64,000 bases of DNA from Campylobacter volucris (GCF_008011665.1 NZ_VOWJ01000023.1:62001-126000), one strand, 5' to 3'; shown: positions 9,089 through 17,778, counted from the first letter of the stretch. Translations and numbers: made by a program. The notes: generated from the letters alone by a model not told the origin.

Positions 9089-10413
9089 AAGTCATTTTAA
9101 TACTAGCCTTTATATGTTTTCAAAAAGTATTAAGCTGTGCTTTATGTGCAGCTTATACTCCAACGGCAAATGTAAGATTAGACTTTAATGCAAGCAATGA
9201 TAGCATCAATAAAATTTATGTAACTTGGGAATTTTCGCAAGATTTTGTAAAAATACTGCTTCAAAACTATGATATAAACTATAATGACACCTTAGACAAA
9301 GACGAACTTACCGATATAAAATATACTCTTTTAGATTATATAGAGCCAAAACAATTTTTAATGCAATTTCAATTTTATAATTTAGATGAAAAAATTTACA
9401 TAGAAAAATTTTCAAACGCTAAATTAATTTCAGATAAAACAAAACTATTTTTTACTTTTGAAGTAAAGCTTAACATCCCTATAAAAGAAAATAACACATT
9501 TAGCATAAGATTTGAAGATAAGGAAGGATTTTTTAATTTTAAATTTATACCGCAAGATTTTATCACTTTAAATTCAAGCTACTACCTAAGTGCAAATCCC
9601 AATTTAAATCTCATATTTTTACAAGCACAAAAAGGCAAAGCACCAAACACAATCTTTACAGAAATTCAAACCAAGCAAAATCCAAGTTTTATGGATAATT
9701 TTTTAAATAAATTACAAATTTTTAACGAAAATATTTTATTATATATCAAGCAACTTCTTCAGCAAGAATTTAACATACAAACATTTTTATTGTTGCTAAT
9801 CATATCTTTTGGATATGGCGTTTTTCATGCTAGCGCACCAGGTCATTCTAAAATGCTTACAAGCTCGTATTTTTTAACACACAAAAGTTCATTTTCAAAA
9901 ATATTTTATTTTGTATTAAAAATAGGTATAGTGCATATAATGAGTGCATTTTTACTTGTAAGCATTGGCATAATTATGCTTGAAAAATTACTTAAAGATA
10001 TCAATATGGCTGGATTTATCCTAACCAAATTTACAAGTTTGCTTATAGTTTTTATAGCTCTTTTTATGCTAAGTAAAAAAATACTACATAAAAACTCTTG
10101 CTCTTGCTCTTGTCACTCACATAAAACAAGTGAATGGGTAGTCATACTAGGAGCTTCTTTAGTGCCTTGTCCTGGCGTTATTTTGCTTTTTATATTTGCG
10201 TATAAATTTAACTTTTTATATGCTTTAAGTTCTGCTATATTTGTAACTTTAGGAATGTGTTTTGTATTATTTTTATTTGCTATAGGAGCAAATAAAATTC
10301 ATCAAAATATAAAAACTACAAAAATAAGAACTTCACTAGCGTGTCTAGCTTTGATATTTATGATATTATTTGGATTATTTTTATTTATCAATACTAAAGA
10401 AGGTGTATTTTAG
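9085..10413 (+). CDS. Fused ZevA-ZevB-like protein (DUF1007 plus NicO/RcnA transporter)
   Basis: 442 residues with two parts. Residues 1-17 form a signal-like segment, and roughly 20-200 form a periplasmic domain resembling DUF1007. From about residue 225 there are six or so membrane helices of the NicO/RcnA type, with HASAPGHSK in the first helical hairpin. A cytoplasmic Cys/His stretch (SCSCSCHSHK) follows, then LVPCPGVILL. In Haemophilus influenzae DUF1007 (ZevA) and a NicO-like protein (ZevB) are separate genes aiding zinc uptake; here they appear fused. Location between znuA and znuC with overlapping stops and starts supports zinc. RcnA-like nickel/cobalt export is the main alternative. 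Confidence 0.75.
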   Translation: MKVILILAFICFQKVLSCALCAAYTPTANVRLDFNASNDSINKIYVTWEFSQDFVKILLQNYDINYNDTLDKDELTDIKYTLLDYIEPKQFLMQFQFYNLDEKIYIEKFSNAKLISDKTKLFFTFEVKLNIPIKENNTFSIRFEDKEGFFNFKFIPQDFITLNSSYYLSANPNLNLIFLQAQKGKAPNTIFTEIQTKQNPSFMDNFLNKLQIFNENILLYIKQLLQQEFNIQTFLLLLIISFGYGVFHASAPGHSKMLTSSYFLTHKSSFSKIFYFVLKIGIVHIMSAFLLVSIGIIMLEKLLKDINMAGFILTKFTSLLIVFIALFMLSKKILHKNSCSCSCHSHKTSEWVVILGASLVPCPGVILLFIFAYKFNFLYALSSAIFVTLGMCFVLFLFAIGANKIHQNIKTTKIRTSLACLALIFMILFGLFLFINTKEGVF

Positions 10414-11162
10414 TGGAATTATTTCAAATATCTAATTTAAATTTTTCCTATAACGAAGAACTTGTGCTAAAAAATATCAATCTAAGCTATGATAATAATG
10501 ATTTTTTATCTATCATAGGACCAAATGGCGGTGGAAAATCAACTCTTATAAAACTCATATTTGGACTTTTAAAAAGCAAAAATTTAATTAAATTTAAAAA
10601 TATAAATTTAAATCAAATAGGCTATGTCCCACAAAACACTCTAACTAATACCAATTTTCAAACTAGAGTTTTAGAAGTCGTACTAATGGGAAGAGTAAAT
10701 CATAAAACATTTGGTTTTTATGCAAAAAAAGATAAAGAACTAGCCCTAGATGCTCTAAAAAAAGTATCTATGCAAGATTTTTGGGATAAAACCATCAGCT
10801 CTTTAAGTGGCGGTCAAAGACAAAGAGTGCTTATAGCAAGAGCTTTAGTAGGAGAGTGTAAATTACTTATACTAGATGAACCTACAGCAAGTGTAGATAC
10901 TAAAAATGCTATACAAATTTTTGAACTTTTAAAACAACTTCATCAAAATGGTATAGGTATTATATGCATTAGTCATGATATTAATATAACCTTAGCATAT
11001 AGTGATAAAATCGCATATTTAAACAAAGAAATTTTCATACACAAAAACATCAAAGATCCAAATAAAATCAACTATATAAAACATTTATACCAAAATCATT
11101 CTCATTTTTGCGATGTTGAAATGAGTTTGAATTCTTGCCTATGTAAGGAATGTGATGCTTGA
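10413..11162 (+). CDS. znuC: Zinc ABC transporter ATP-binding protein ZnuC
   Basis: 249 residues starting at a GTG that shares one base with the previous stop. Walker A GPNGGGKST is at residues 36-44, signature LSGGQRQR starts at 131, and Walker B LLILDEP follows, then the switch histidine in CISHD. The C-terminus ends in a short His/Cys-rich tail (HSHFCD, CLCKECDA), which is unusual for the family and might bind zinc. Partner of ZnuB and ZnuA in the same operon. Confidence 0.92.
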   Translation: MELFQISNLNFSYNEELVLKNINLSYDNNDFLSIIGPNGGGKSTLIKLIFGLLKSKNLIKFKNINLNQIGYVPQNTLTNTNFQTRVLEVVLMGRVNHKTFGFYAKKDKELALDALKKVSMQDFWDKTISSLSGGQRQRVLIARALVGECKLLILDEPTASVDTKNAIQIFELLKQLHQNGIGIICISHDINITLAYSDKIAYLNKEIFIHKNIKDPNKINYIKHLYQNHSHFCDVEMSLNSCLCKECDA

Positions 11163-11970
11163 AATTTTAAATTTTAACTTTTTTCAAAATGCTTTATTTT
11201 CTTGTGTGCTAGTAAGCATTGCTTGTGGCTGTATAGGAAGTTTGGTAATGGTAAATAGGCTTATGTCTATGGCTGGTGGTATTACACACGGGGCATTTGG
11301 TGGCATTGGAGTGGCATTTTACTTTTCTTTACCTATTTTACTTAGCACAAGTTTATTTACTTTGATTTTAGCCTTTATAGTGGCTTATTTAAGCCAACAC
11401 TATCCAAACAGAAGCGATAGTATCATAGCTGTCATATGGGCATTTGGCATGGCTATAGGAATCATACTTATAGATTTAAGCCCAAAATACAATAACGACT
11501 TAATGGCATATTTATTTGGTAATATATTAACTGTTTCTAATGAAGATATTTGGCTTATGCTTGGTGTAGATATTATTTTTATCATTATTTTATTATGCTT
11601 TTATAGACAATTTGAAATCATAAGTTTTGATAGCGAATTTGCTCAAACTAGAGGGATTAGCATTAATTTATTTTATTATCTTTTGATTTTTATGATAAGC
11701 TTGTGTGTGGTTATTAGCATTAGGCTTGTGGGGTTAATTTTAGCTATGGCTTTATTAAGCATACCAAGCTTTATAGCAGAAGGCATTAGTAAAAAACTTG
11801 GCTGGATGATGATTTATTCAAGTATTTTGAGTTTATTTTTTTGCTTAAGTGGTTTAATGGCGAGTTATTATTTTAACATTTCAAGTGGCGCTAGTATCAT
11901 TATGATCTCATGTATTGCTTTTGCTGTATATTTAGGAATCAATGCTTTAAAAAATTTCTCTCGTTCTTAA
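11155..11970 (+). CDS. znuB: Zinc ABC transporter permease ZnuB
   Basis: 271 residues from the ATG at 11155, with AAGGA at 11145-11149; a GTG one codon upstream is possible. It has about eight hydrophobic helices and family features such as SMAGGITHGAFGGIG near the N-terminus and RLVGLILAMALL in the C-terminal half, typical of ABC-3 metal permeases. The start overlaps znuC. The 3' end overlaps the convergent ligase gene by 24 bases. Confidence 0.92.
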   Translation: MLEILNFNFFQNALFSCVLVSIACGCIGSLVMVNRLMSMAGGITHGAFGGIGVAFYFSLPILLSTSLFTLILAFIVAYLSQHYPNRSDSIIAVIWAFGMAIGIILIDLSPKYNNDLMAYLFGNILTVSNEDIWLMLGVDIIFIIILLCFYRQFEIISFDSEFAQTRGISINLFYYLLIFMISLCVVISIRLVGLILAMALLSIPSFIAEGISKKLGWMMIYSSILSLFFCLSGLMASYYFNISSGASIIMISCIAFAVYLGINALKNFSRS

Positions 11971-12846
11971 ATAAGTAGCAAATCTTGGGGTGCCATTTTT
12001 TGTAAAACCATTGTATTTATAAGTGATGATTGATCCTATAGCAGGAGGATTTATACGATCTTTGTCTTTAAAACCTGAACCTATTTTAAAGCTTACTTTT
12101 TTACCTTTGATATCTGCTTCGCATAGCAAAGATCCCATTTTGCCTTCAAATTTACCCTTGCCTTCAAAATGCTTTTTTACAATACATTCTGCATCATCAA
12201 ATGGTTTTAGCTTATAAGCATTGTCTGATCTTTTCTTTTCATAAGGCATATCATTTTTTCTTATGATTACACCTTCTGCTTTTTGAGCTATAAGTTCTTG
12301 GTAAAATTGCTCTAAATGTTTTTTATCTTTTATACGGATTTGAGGAATGATTTTTATAAATTTACTAGGATTTTTAGCCAAATACATTCTTAAAACATCA
12401 AGTCTAGCTTCTAAAGTACAAGGATAAATTTTAAATTCTTCACAAGCATTTGGCACATCAAAGACATTATAAGTTACTTTATTCCAAAGGTTTTCATCAG
12501 GATTTTCTTGACGCACTAAAGATGAAATTTCTTCAAAAGCATTTCTTTGGATCCAAAGCTCACCATCGAGTTTAAAATTTGGAAAATTTTTTGTAAAAAA
12601 TTTAGGAAGCTTTATAGTGTTTTTTGCTCTTGTTTGCATATTTTTTCCATCCCAAAGTCCTCTTATACCATCAAGCTTTTCACTCATTAAATAATGGCTT
12701 AAATTTTTATCTATAAAAAGCTTTTCATCATAAACTTTAAAAAGTAAAATATCTTTTGCAAAAAGAGAATTTAAAGAGAGTAGGCAAAGAAAAACAAGGC
12801 TTATAAAAAGCCTTGCAGTGAAACTAAAGTGCTTTTTTAGCAGCAT
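11947..12846 (-). CDS. ATP-dependent DNA ligase with signal peptide
   Basis: 299 residues from the ATG at 12846; no later ATG precedes the catalytic domain. The first ~30 residues form a signal peptide ending near SLFA-KD, so the enzyme is probably exported. The nucleotidyltransferase domain has the active-site lysine motif SEKLDGIRG, then LDGELW, with IRKN and LKP motifs later, and a C-terminal OB fold. It is a minimal ligase without other domains. Such secreted ligases are common in Campylobacter and Helicobacter, and a role with imported DNA is suspected, not shown. The start lies inside the end of rplT, and the rplT terminator lies inside the signal-peptide coding region. Confidence 0.88.
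   Translation of the reverse strand: MLLKKHFSFTARLFISLVFLCLLSLNSLFAKDILLFKVYDEKLFIDKNLSHYLMSEKLDGIRGLWDGKNMQTRAKNTIKLPKFFTKNFPNFKLDGELWIQRNAFEEISSLVRQENPDENLWNKVTYNVFDVPNACEEFKIYPCTLEARLDVLRMYLAKNPSKFIKIIPQIRIKDKKHLEQFYQELIAQKAEGVIIRKNDMPYEKKRSDNAYKLKPFDDAECIVKKHFEGKGKFEGKMGSLLCEADIKGKKVSFKIGSGFKDKDRINPPAIGSIITYKYNGFTKNGTPRFATYLRTREIF
12786..12815 (-). terminator. Rho-independent terminator of rpmI-rplT
   Basis: On the minus strand, CAAGGCTT pairs perfectly with AAGCCTTG around a 5-nt loop (12795-12815), followed by TTTTTCTTT. It starts nine bases after the rplT stop codon and lies wholly inside the 5' coding region of the DNA ligase. Confidence 0.8.
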
Positions 12847-13177
12847 CTGCGATTTTAGCAAAAGCAGCTGCATCGTTCATCGCTAAATCAGCTAAAATTT
12901 TTCTATCAAGCTCAATGCCTGCTTTTTTAAGACCATTTATAAATCTTGAATAACTAATATCATTTAGTCTGCAAGCTGCATTGATACGCACTATCCAAAG
13001 ACGACGAAAATCGCGTTTTTTGCGGCGTCTATCACGATACGCATAAACCAAACTTCTTTCTAATTGTTCTTTAGCTTTTCTAAAATGTTTGCGGCGACCA
13101 CTATAAAAACCACGCGCAAGTTTTAAAACTTTTTTATGTCTGCGGCGTCTTACAACACCTGTTTTTACTCTTGCCAT
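12824..13177 (-). CDS. rplT: 50S ribosomal protein L20
   Basis: 117 residues, full family length, highly basic, beginning [16 protein letters not shown] with the typical [10 protein letters not shown] segment and a C-terminal domain ending in helical Ala/Lys-rich sequence. Binds 23S rRNA early in large-subunit assembly. Follows rpmI at about 100 bp. In Campylobacter infC is elsewhere (here at 26360), so the usual infC-rpmI-rplT operon is split. Confidence 0.98.
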   Translation of the reverse strand: MARVKTGVVRRRRHKKVLKLARGFYSGRRKHFRKAKEQLERSLVYAYRDRRRKKRDFRRLWIVRINAACRLNDISYSRFINGLKKAGIELDRKILADLAMNDAAAFAKIADAAKKAL

Positions 13178-13200
13178 ATTTATCCTTTCACAAATTGGCG

Positions 13201-13236
13201 TTCGTTAAACGAATCTTGCCCTTTTTTACAAGGGGA
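13201..13236 (-). promoter_or_regulatory. Possible leader hairpins between rpmI and rplT
   Basis: The 99-bp rpmI-rplT gap holds a TTCGTT-A-AACGAA inverted repeat (13201-13213). Next to it, CCCTT pairs with AAGGG. L20 autoregulates its own message in other bacteria through leader RNA, so a regulatory structure is possible. Only the base pairing is seen. Confidence 0.3.
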
Positions 13237-13276
13237 GTTTGAATGACTTTTTGTCAAAAACTAAATTTAAGTAAGC

Positions 13277-13468
13277 TTAAATTCCTAACATTTTTTCAAC
13301 CGCTTTAACATTGGTCGAATGAACATACTTAGCAGTGCGAAGATCACGCATTCTCTTAGCAGGTTTTTTAGTCAAAATATGACTTCTAAAAGCTGAGCCT
13401 CTTTTGATTTTATTTTTACCTACTTTGAAGCGTTTAACAGCACTTTTAACGCTTTTCATTTTTGGCAT
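13277..13468 (-). CDS. rpmI: 50S ribosomal protein L35
   Basis: 63 residues from the ATG at 13468; a longer reading from 13495 is not supported because L35 begins [14 protein letters not shown]. Basic protein with family features [14 protein letters not shown] and C-terminal [13 protein letters not shown]. First gene of the rpmI-rplT unit, divergent from the gene at 13613. Confidence 0.97.
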
Positions 13469-13612
13469 GTGTATCCTTTGGATAAATTTTTTCATAAAAG
13501 AAAGCTACTATTTTACCACAACTATGCTTTAGAGAAATTAAATTCATCTTTTAAAAATTTTCTTTAAAATTAAGTAAAATATCAAAACACAAATATTATT
13601 TCAAGGAAAACT

Positions 13613-14713
13613 ATGCATAATCTTTTAATCCTTTATAATCCTTACTATCAAGAAAATGTCATAAAAGAACATTTACAAATTTTACTCGATAAAGGTCAAG
13701 TTGCATTTGCCAAGGTAAAGTCAAAAATCAACGATCAAAATAATTCTTTTGAAAAAGATTTAAATGAAATTTATACAAATACTAGTAAAGATAAGCCCTT
13801 GCAACTTTTTTTAAGCGATTATGCAAATTTATTTGTAGCAAAGGTTACAAAGGTGAGCAAAAACTTAGATGATGAAAGTTTATTACCAAGCTACTATAAA
13901 GAAAAAAATTTTAACATCGAGCATTACTTCATCATAGAAGATTTAAGAGAATTAGTTTGTGAAGACTTTACAACGGTTAAAAATCATTATCTATCAAATT
14001 TTACCACACCAAATTATAAAAACAATTCTTACGCTATCTATGGAAATTCTTATGTATATCCTTTAATAGTTAAGCAAAAAAGTAAAATTGATTATTTTTT
14101 AGATAAAACAAAGCATTGTTTAGATGCTTATAAAAATCAAGAATATTTACAAATTCAAGATATTTTCAAAAAATACATTTTTGGTAATGAGCTTTTTTAT
14201 CTTCTACATCCTGATAGTATTAACAATATAATATATGCTGAAATGGAATTTGATAAAAATCACCAAGATCCTGTGTATGATTTTACCTCCATCATTGTTA
14301 AATACTCTAAAACCTTAGAATATGAAATTTATGATTTTTGCAAAAAAATATTTTTTCAACTTTGCCAAAAAAATGAAAATATAAAAAATATAAACTATAG
14401 TGTGCAACAAAAATCTTATACATTAAATGATTTTTTTAAACACAAACCAAACATAGGAACTATGAAATTTTTATTGCAAAATAAACAAATTCAAGATTTA
14501 CTTGATATAAAATGTAAAAATTTCATAAATTATGATTTATCAAAACATATAAATATTTTACAAGATATAAGGAATTCAGCTGTTCATGAAAAAATTCCTT
14601 CGTTACATCAAGCTATAAAGCTAAGAAATATTATCCTAGGTATAGATACTTTTAGTATGCTAAAAGGAATTTTACTTCAAAAACCAAAATTAAACGATAA
14701 ACAAGTATTGTAA
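13613..14713 (+). CDS. Unknown protein with HEPN-like C-terminal motif
   Basis: 366 residues, not recognised as a named protein. The N-terminus (LLILYNPYYQENVIKEHL) has no enzyme motif I know. The C-terminal ~150 residues look helical: a segment like that of HEPN folds (IVKYSKTLEYEIYDFCKKIF) and, at residues 320-325, RNSAVH, matching the Rx4H signature of HEPN ribonucleases. Divergently transcribed from rpmI; C. jejuni also has a hypothetical gene divergent from rpmI, so this may be an old resident rather than island cargo. Its stop codon lies in a hairpin that separates it from the GTPase island. RNase activity is inference. Confidence 0.7.
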   Translation: MHNLLILYNPYYQENVIKEHLQILLDKGQVAFAKVKSKINDQNNSFEKDLNEIYTNTSKDKPLQLFLSDYANLFVAKVTKVSKNLDDESLLPSYYKEKNFNIEHYFIIEDLRELVCEDFTTVKNHYLSNFTTPNYKNNSYAIYGNSYVYPLIVKQKSKIDYFLDKTKHCLDAYKNQEYLQIQDIFKKYIFGNELFYLLHPDSINNIIYAEMEFDKNHQDPVYDFTSIIVKYSKTLEYEIYDFCKKIFFQLCQKNENIKNINYSVQQKSYTLNDFFKHKPNIGTMKFLLQNKQIQDLLDIKCKNFINYDLSKHINILQDIRNSAVHEKIPSLHQAIKLRNIILGIDTFSMLKGILLQKPKLNDKQVL

Positions 14714-14728
14714 CATCACAATACTTGT
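14701..14728 (+). terminator. Hairpin at the end of the HEPN-like gene
   Basis: ACAAGTATTGT (14701-14711) pairs perfectly with ACAATACTTGT (14718-14728) over 11 bp with a 6-nt loop. The stop codon TAA begins on the last base of the left arm. The following T-run is short (TTG), so termination may be weak. It would insulate the island promoters downstream. Confidence 0.6.
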
Positions 14729-14800
14729 TTGCTACACCAATAAACTAATAAAATATTATCAACATATCTTTTTATATTTTTGAAAATTTAACTCTTATGT

Positions 14801-14831
14801 GACATAACCTGTCGTAAAGCTAAAATATAAT
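14801..14831 (+). promoter_or_regulatory. Island operator-promoter, copy 1
   Basis: GACA (14801-14804), five bases, TGTC (14810-14813), twelve bases, TATAAT (14826-14831). The block between TGTC and TATAAT contains AAAGCTAAAA, shared with copies at 19285 and 19930. The inverted repeat GACA-N5-TGTC overlaps the -35 position. Likely a binding site for a dimeric regulator, with the WYL protein at 24373 the best local candidate. Confidence 0.75.
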
Positions 14832-14853
14832 TTTGTTAAAAAAGTTAAATATC

Positions 14854-14882
14854 TTGACATAGGGGGGGGGGATATGTATAAT
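14854..14882 (+). promoter_or_regulatory. Second promoter with G10 tract in its spacer
   Basis: A perfect -35 TTGACA (14854-14859) and perfect -10 TATAAT (14877-14882) are 17 bases apart. The spacer contains ten consecutive G. Expected start is about 14889, just before the ribosome site AAAGGA (14894-14899) of the first GTPase. Changes in G number would move the two boxes away from the optimal 17-base spacing. Confidence 0.8.
14862..14871 (+). repeat. G10 homopolymer in promoter spacer
   Basis: Ten consecutive G in otherwise AT-rich intergenic DNA. Campylobacter G tracts of this length are typical slippage sites, mostly found in reading frames; here the tract is non-coding and sits between promoter elements. 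Confidence 0.95.
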
Positions 14883-14904
14883 TTTAATTTTATAAAGGAT
14901 AAAA

Positions 14905-15741
14905 ATGCTAAATAACCATATATTAACTCAATTTAATATACAAAATGAATATGAAAATTTCTTAACCATCTTAGAAACGATTAATAAAAAACCAACAATT
15001 TGTGTCATAGGCTTATACAATAGTGGCAAAAGTTCATTGTTAAATGCTTTAACAAATTCTTTAGATAAAAGTAATTTTTCAGTTGCAGATAGAGTAGAAA
15101 CAAAAGAAATTAAATCTTTAGAATATGAAGATTTTATTTTTATTGATACACCTGGATTAAATGTCGATAAAAATGATGATGTCAATGCTTTTAAAGGTTT
15201 TTTGCAATCTGATATATATCTTTTTGTCCATAATGTTTCAACAGGAGAATTACATAAGCAAGAATTTGAATATTTGAAAAAATTAGTTAAAGATAATGAT
15301 GATAATTTTGTTAAAAATTTAATCATTATTTTGTCAAAATCTGATGGGATAGATAGAGAAAAAATCAAGCAGGTGAAAGAAAATATAAAAAATCAATTGT
15401 TAAATTTTATAGATCAAAGAGCTATTGATAAAATGAAAATAATTACCATTTCATCTGAAAGCTACATCAAAGGTTGTAATGAAAATAAAAAACTACTTAT
15501 AGAAAATAGTAATATAGAATTATTAAATCAAACGCTTAATGATTTAAAATCCAATTTAACAGCAAATGAAAATAGAAAAAACAAACTACAAAATCATGAA
15601 ATTTTTACAAAAATAAATGAGTTGATTTCTCAAAAAAATAAAGAACTAGAAGATAAGACTATAAAAAAAGAACAATTAAAAACAACAATTAATCAAGAAA
15701 TTAAAGAAGCTAATGAAAAATTGGCAAAAATTTTACAATAA
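14905..15741 (+). CDS. Short dynamin-like GTPase (island GTPase A)
   Basis: 278 residues with ATG and AAAGGA. G1 GLYNSGKSS is at 36-44, G3 DTPG at 81-84 and G4 SKSD at 144-147, so nucleotide binding should be intact. After the G domain (to about 200) only one coiled-coil stretch follows (about 225-278), and no membrane paddle is visible. This is much shorter than normal bacterial dynamins (500-700 residues), so it probably works with a partner such as the next gene's anchored coiled-coil protein. First gene of a unit with three downstream genes, all closely spaced or overlapping. Exact family unknown. Confidence 0.85.
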   Translation: MLNNHILTQFNIQNEYENFLTILETINKKPTICVIGLYNSGKSSLLNALTNSLDKSNFSVADRVETKEIKSLEYEDFIFIDTPGLNVDKNDDVNAFKGFLQSDIYLFVHNVSTGELHKQEFEYLKKLVKDNDDNFVKNLIIILSKSDGIDREKIKQVKENIKNQLLNFIDQRAIDKMKIITISSESYIKGCNENKKLLIENSNIELLNQTLNDLKSNLTANENRKNKLQNHEIFTKINELISQKNKELEDKTIKKEQLKTTINQEIKEANEKLAKILQ

Positions 15742-15751
15742 AGGAGAAAAA

Positions 15752-16138
15752 ATGTTACCATGGATTATAGGAGCAGCTGCGATTTTTGTTGGTAAAAAAA
15801 TATATGATAGCGTTACCGAAAATGATGATGATAGTTATAGTTTTGAACAAAAAGAACAATCTGATAAAAAAAGACAATATGAAAATTTGCTTAATGAGTA
15901 TAAAAAATATTTTAAATCCAAAAATATAGAAGTTGAATTTAAATCATCATCGCTACTATACAATAATTTTATAAATTTTATTAACTGCCAATCTAATACA
16001 AACAATAATTTTATAAAATTTATTAAAAGCCAAGAGCTTGATGAGCTTAATGAACAAATACATTCACTTACAAACGATATTAAACAATTAAAAGAAATTC
16101 AAAATAAATTAAAAACAAAATTAGAGGAAATTTTATGA
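15752..16138 (+). CDS. Small membrane-anchored coiled-coil protein
   Basis: 128 residues from the ATG at 15752, with AAGGAG at 15741-15746; a longer frame from 15713 lacks a site. The N-terminus is a single hydrophobic helix (LPWIIGAAAIFVG), then a charged segment and a C-terminal coiled coil (about 90-128). No known domain is recognised. It lies between GTPases A and B, with its stop overlapping the GTPase B start (ATGA). It may anchor the short GTPase A to the membrane, which is inference. Confidence 0.7.
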   Translation: MLPWIIGAAAIFVGKKIYDSVTENDDDSYSFEQKEQSDKKRQYENLLNEYKKYFKSKNIEVEFKSSSLLYNNFINFINCQSNTNNNFIKFIKSQELDELNEQIHSLTNDIKQLKEIQNKLKTKLEEIL

Positions 16139-17778
16139 AAGAACAATTAAATCAATTCTATCACGACCTAGAAAAATTAAGCATAATAGGAACTAATTTA
16201 CTTAAAAAAAGAGAGCAGGTAGAAAATTATATAAAAGAATTTAAAGAAAATTGTGTAAAAATCAATATAGCTCAACTAGAAGCTAAAAATCAAGAAATTG
16301 GTGAATTTCTAAAACAAAAACTAGATTCAATACATCTAGCTATATCTAACTGGGAAAATGAAATTTTAAAACTTTCCAATGAAGATAAATTCAGAGATGA
16401 ATTAGAAAATAATTTCATCGTTATCATTTATGGAAAAGTAAAAGCTGGCAAAAGCACTTTAGGAAATTTTGTAGCTAGCAATTGCCTAGAAAATCAAAAA
16501 CCTTATTTTAAAGTCTATGATAAAGCGGGAAAAGAAAGAGAAAGTGAAAAACTAGAAGAAATTCAAGAATTTAAAACAGATATTACAGAATGCACTAGTT
16601 CTATACAATTATTTAAACTAGGTGGAAAAAATGAAAATGGTGGTATAGCATGGGTAGATACTCCTGGATTGTTATCTACAACAGAAGAAAATGGAAATTT
16701 AGCCAAACAATACATTGAAGCTGCTGATTATATCATCTTTCCAACTAGCTCTGATGCACCTTTACAAAATGATGAAACAGAGCAAATCAAAGAATTAGTA
16801 AATTCTGGTAAAGGCTCTGCCTTGAGATTAATCATCACAAAATCAGACAAAACAACAGAAGATGAAGTGGATGGAAAAATAGTTGCTGTATTGGAAAATA
16901 AAAAAGAAGAAGATAGAAAAAAACAAGAAGAATATATTTTAAACACAATCAAAGAAAAAATTCCAAATTTAGAACAAAATGAAAAAATTATGTCAATTTC
17001 AGTTTTTACAGCACAAGAAGGGATTAAAACAAATAATACAGAATTATTTAAAAACAGCAATATAGAAGAATTTTATAATTCTATGTCCTTAGTGCTAACA
17101 AAGAAAGCTCAAAAGTTAAAAGAAGAAGTGCCTCAAAAAAGATTAAATTCTTTAATTGATCATATTTTAGAAAAATCAAGCGCTAAAGAAGATTATCAAG
17201 CTTTAAACAATCTAATCGAAGAAAAAAAGAGAGAAGGACAAACTATACAATCTGATTTAAATAATAAAATTTCTTTATTATTACATGAAGAGCTAACTAC
17301 CATAACAAATGAACTCAATGAATTTAATGCAGAGGAAAAATTTAAAAACACAGCAAAAACTATAGCAGAAAAAGTAAATAACCAAATATGCTCTGAAGTT
17401 AATAAACTAGTAAATGATTTTGTTATGCGATTTAACATCATAGCTCCTGCTTTAGATTCAAAAATAGAAACAAAATATAAAACATACAAATATACCATAC
17501 CGAGAGGCTTTTTTGAAAAAATTATAAATACCATCAGTTTTGACTATTTCTACAAAGAAGAAACAACAAATAAAAAAATCAAAGCAGGTGATAATAGGTC
17601 TGAATTGATAGAAAAAAATATCCAATTGCTAAAAAAACACTATGAGGAGGTAGCAAATGAGAGTATTAAAACATTTTATAATGATGTTTTAGTTCCTTGT
17701 GAAAAAATAGCAGAAGGATTAAAAATAAACATTATAAGCCTAGAAAACAAATTATTAAAACTAAAGGAAAATAAATGA
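16135..17778 (+). CDS. Dynamin-like GTPase (island GTPase B)
   Basis: 547 residues. An N-terminal helical part (1-90) precedes the G domain: G1 GKVKAGKST at 100-108, G3 DTPG at 175-178 and G4 TKSD at 235-238. The C-terminal half is largely helical and coiled coil, as in bacterial dynamin-like proteins that remodel or tether membranes. There is no clear transmembrane segment, but an aromatic-rich stretch around residues 455-470 could touch membrane. Overlaps the genes on both sides by 4 nt (ATGA), so it is made in step with GTPase C and may form a hetero-oligomer with it, as paired Campylobacter dynamins DLP1/DLP2 do. Confidence 0.85.
   Translation: MKEQLNQFYHDLEKLSIIGTNLLKKREQVENYIKEFKENCVKINIAQLEAKNQEIGEFLKQKLDSIHLAISNWENEILKLSNEDKFRDELENNFIVIIYGKVKAGKSTLGNFVASNCLENQKPYFKVYDKAGKERESEKLEEIQEFKTDITECTSSIQLFKLGGKNENGGIAWVDTPGLLSTTEENGNLAKQYIEAADYIIFPTSSDAPLQNDETEQIKELVNSGKGSALRLIITKSDKTTEDEVDGKIVAVLENKKEEDRKKQEEYILNTIKEKIPNLEQNEKIMSISVFTAQEGIKTNNTELFKNSNIEEFYNSMSLVLTKKAQKLKEEVPQKRLNSLIDHILEKSSAKEDYQALNNLIEEKKREGQTIQSDLNNKISLLLHEELTTITNELNEFNAEEKFKNTAKTIAEKVNNQICSEVNKLVNDFVMRFNIIAPALDSKIETKYKTYKYTIPRGFFEKIINTISFDYFYKEETTNKKIKAGDNRSELIEKNIQLLKKHYEEVANESIKTFYNDVLVPCEKIAEGLKINIISLENKLLKLKENK

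Noticed and set aside
14928-15368. 146-codon minus-strand frame opposite GTPase A
   Set aside because: It is antisense to a GTPase with all G motifs in order, and its composition is that of a shadow frame.
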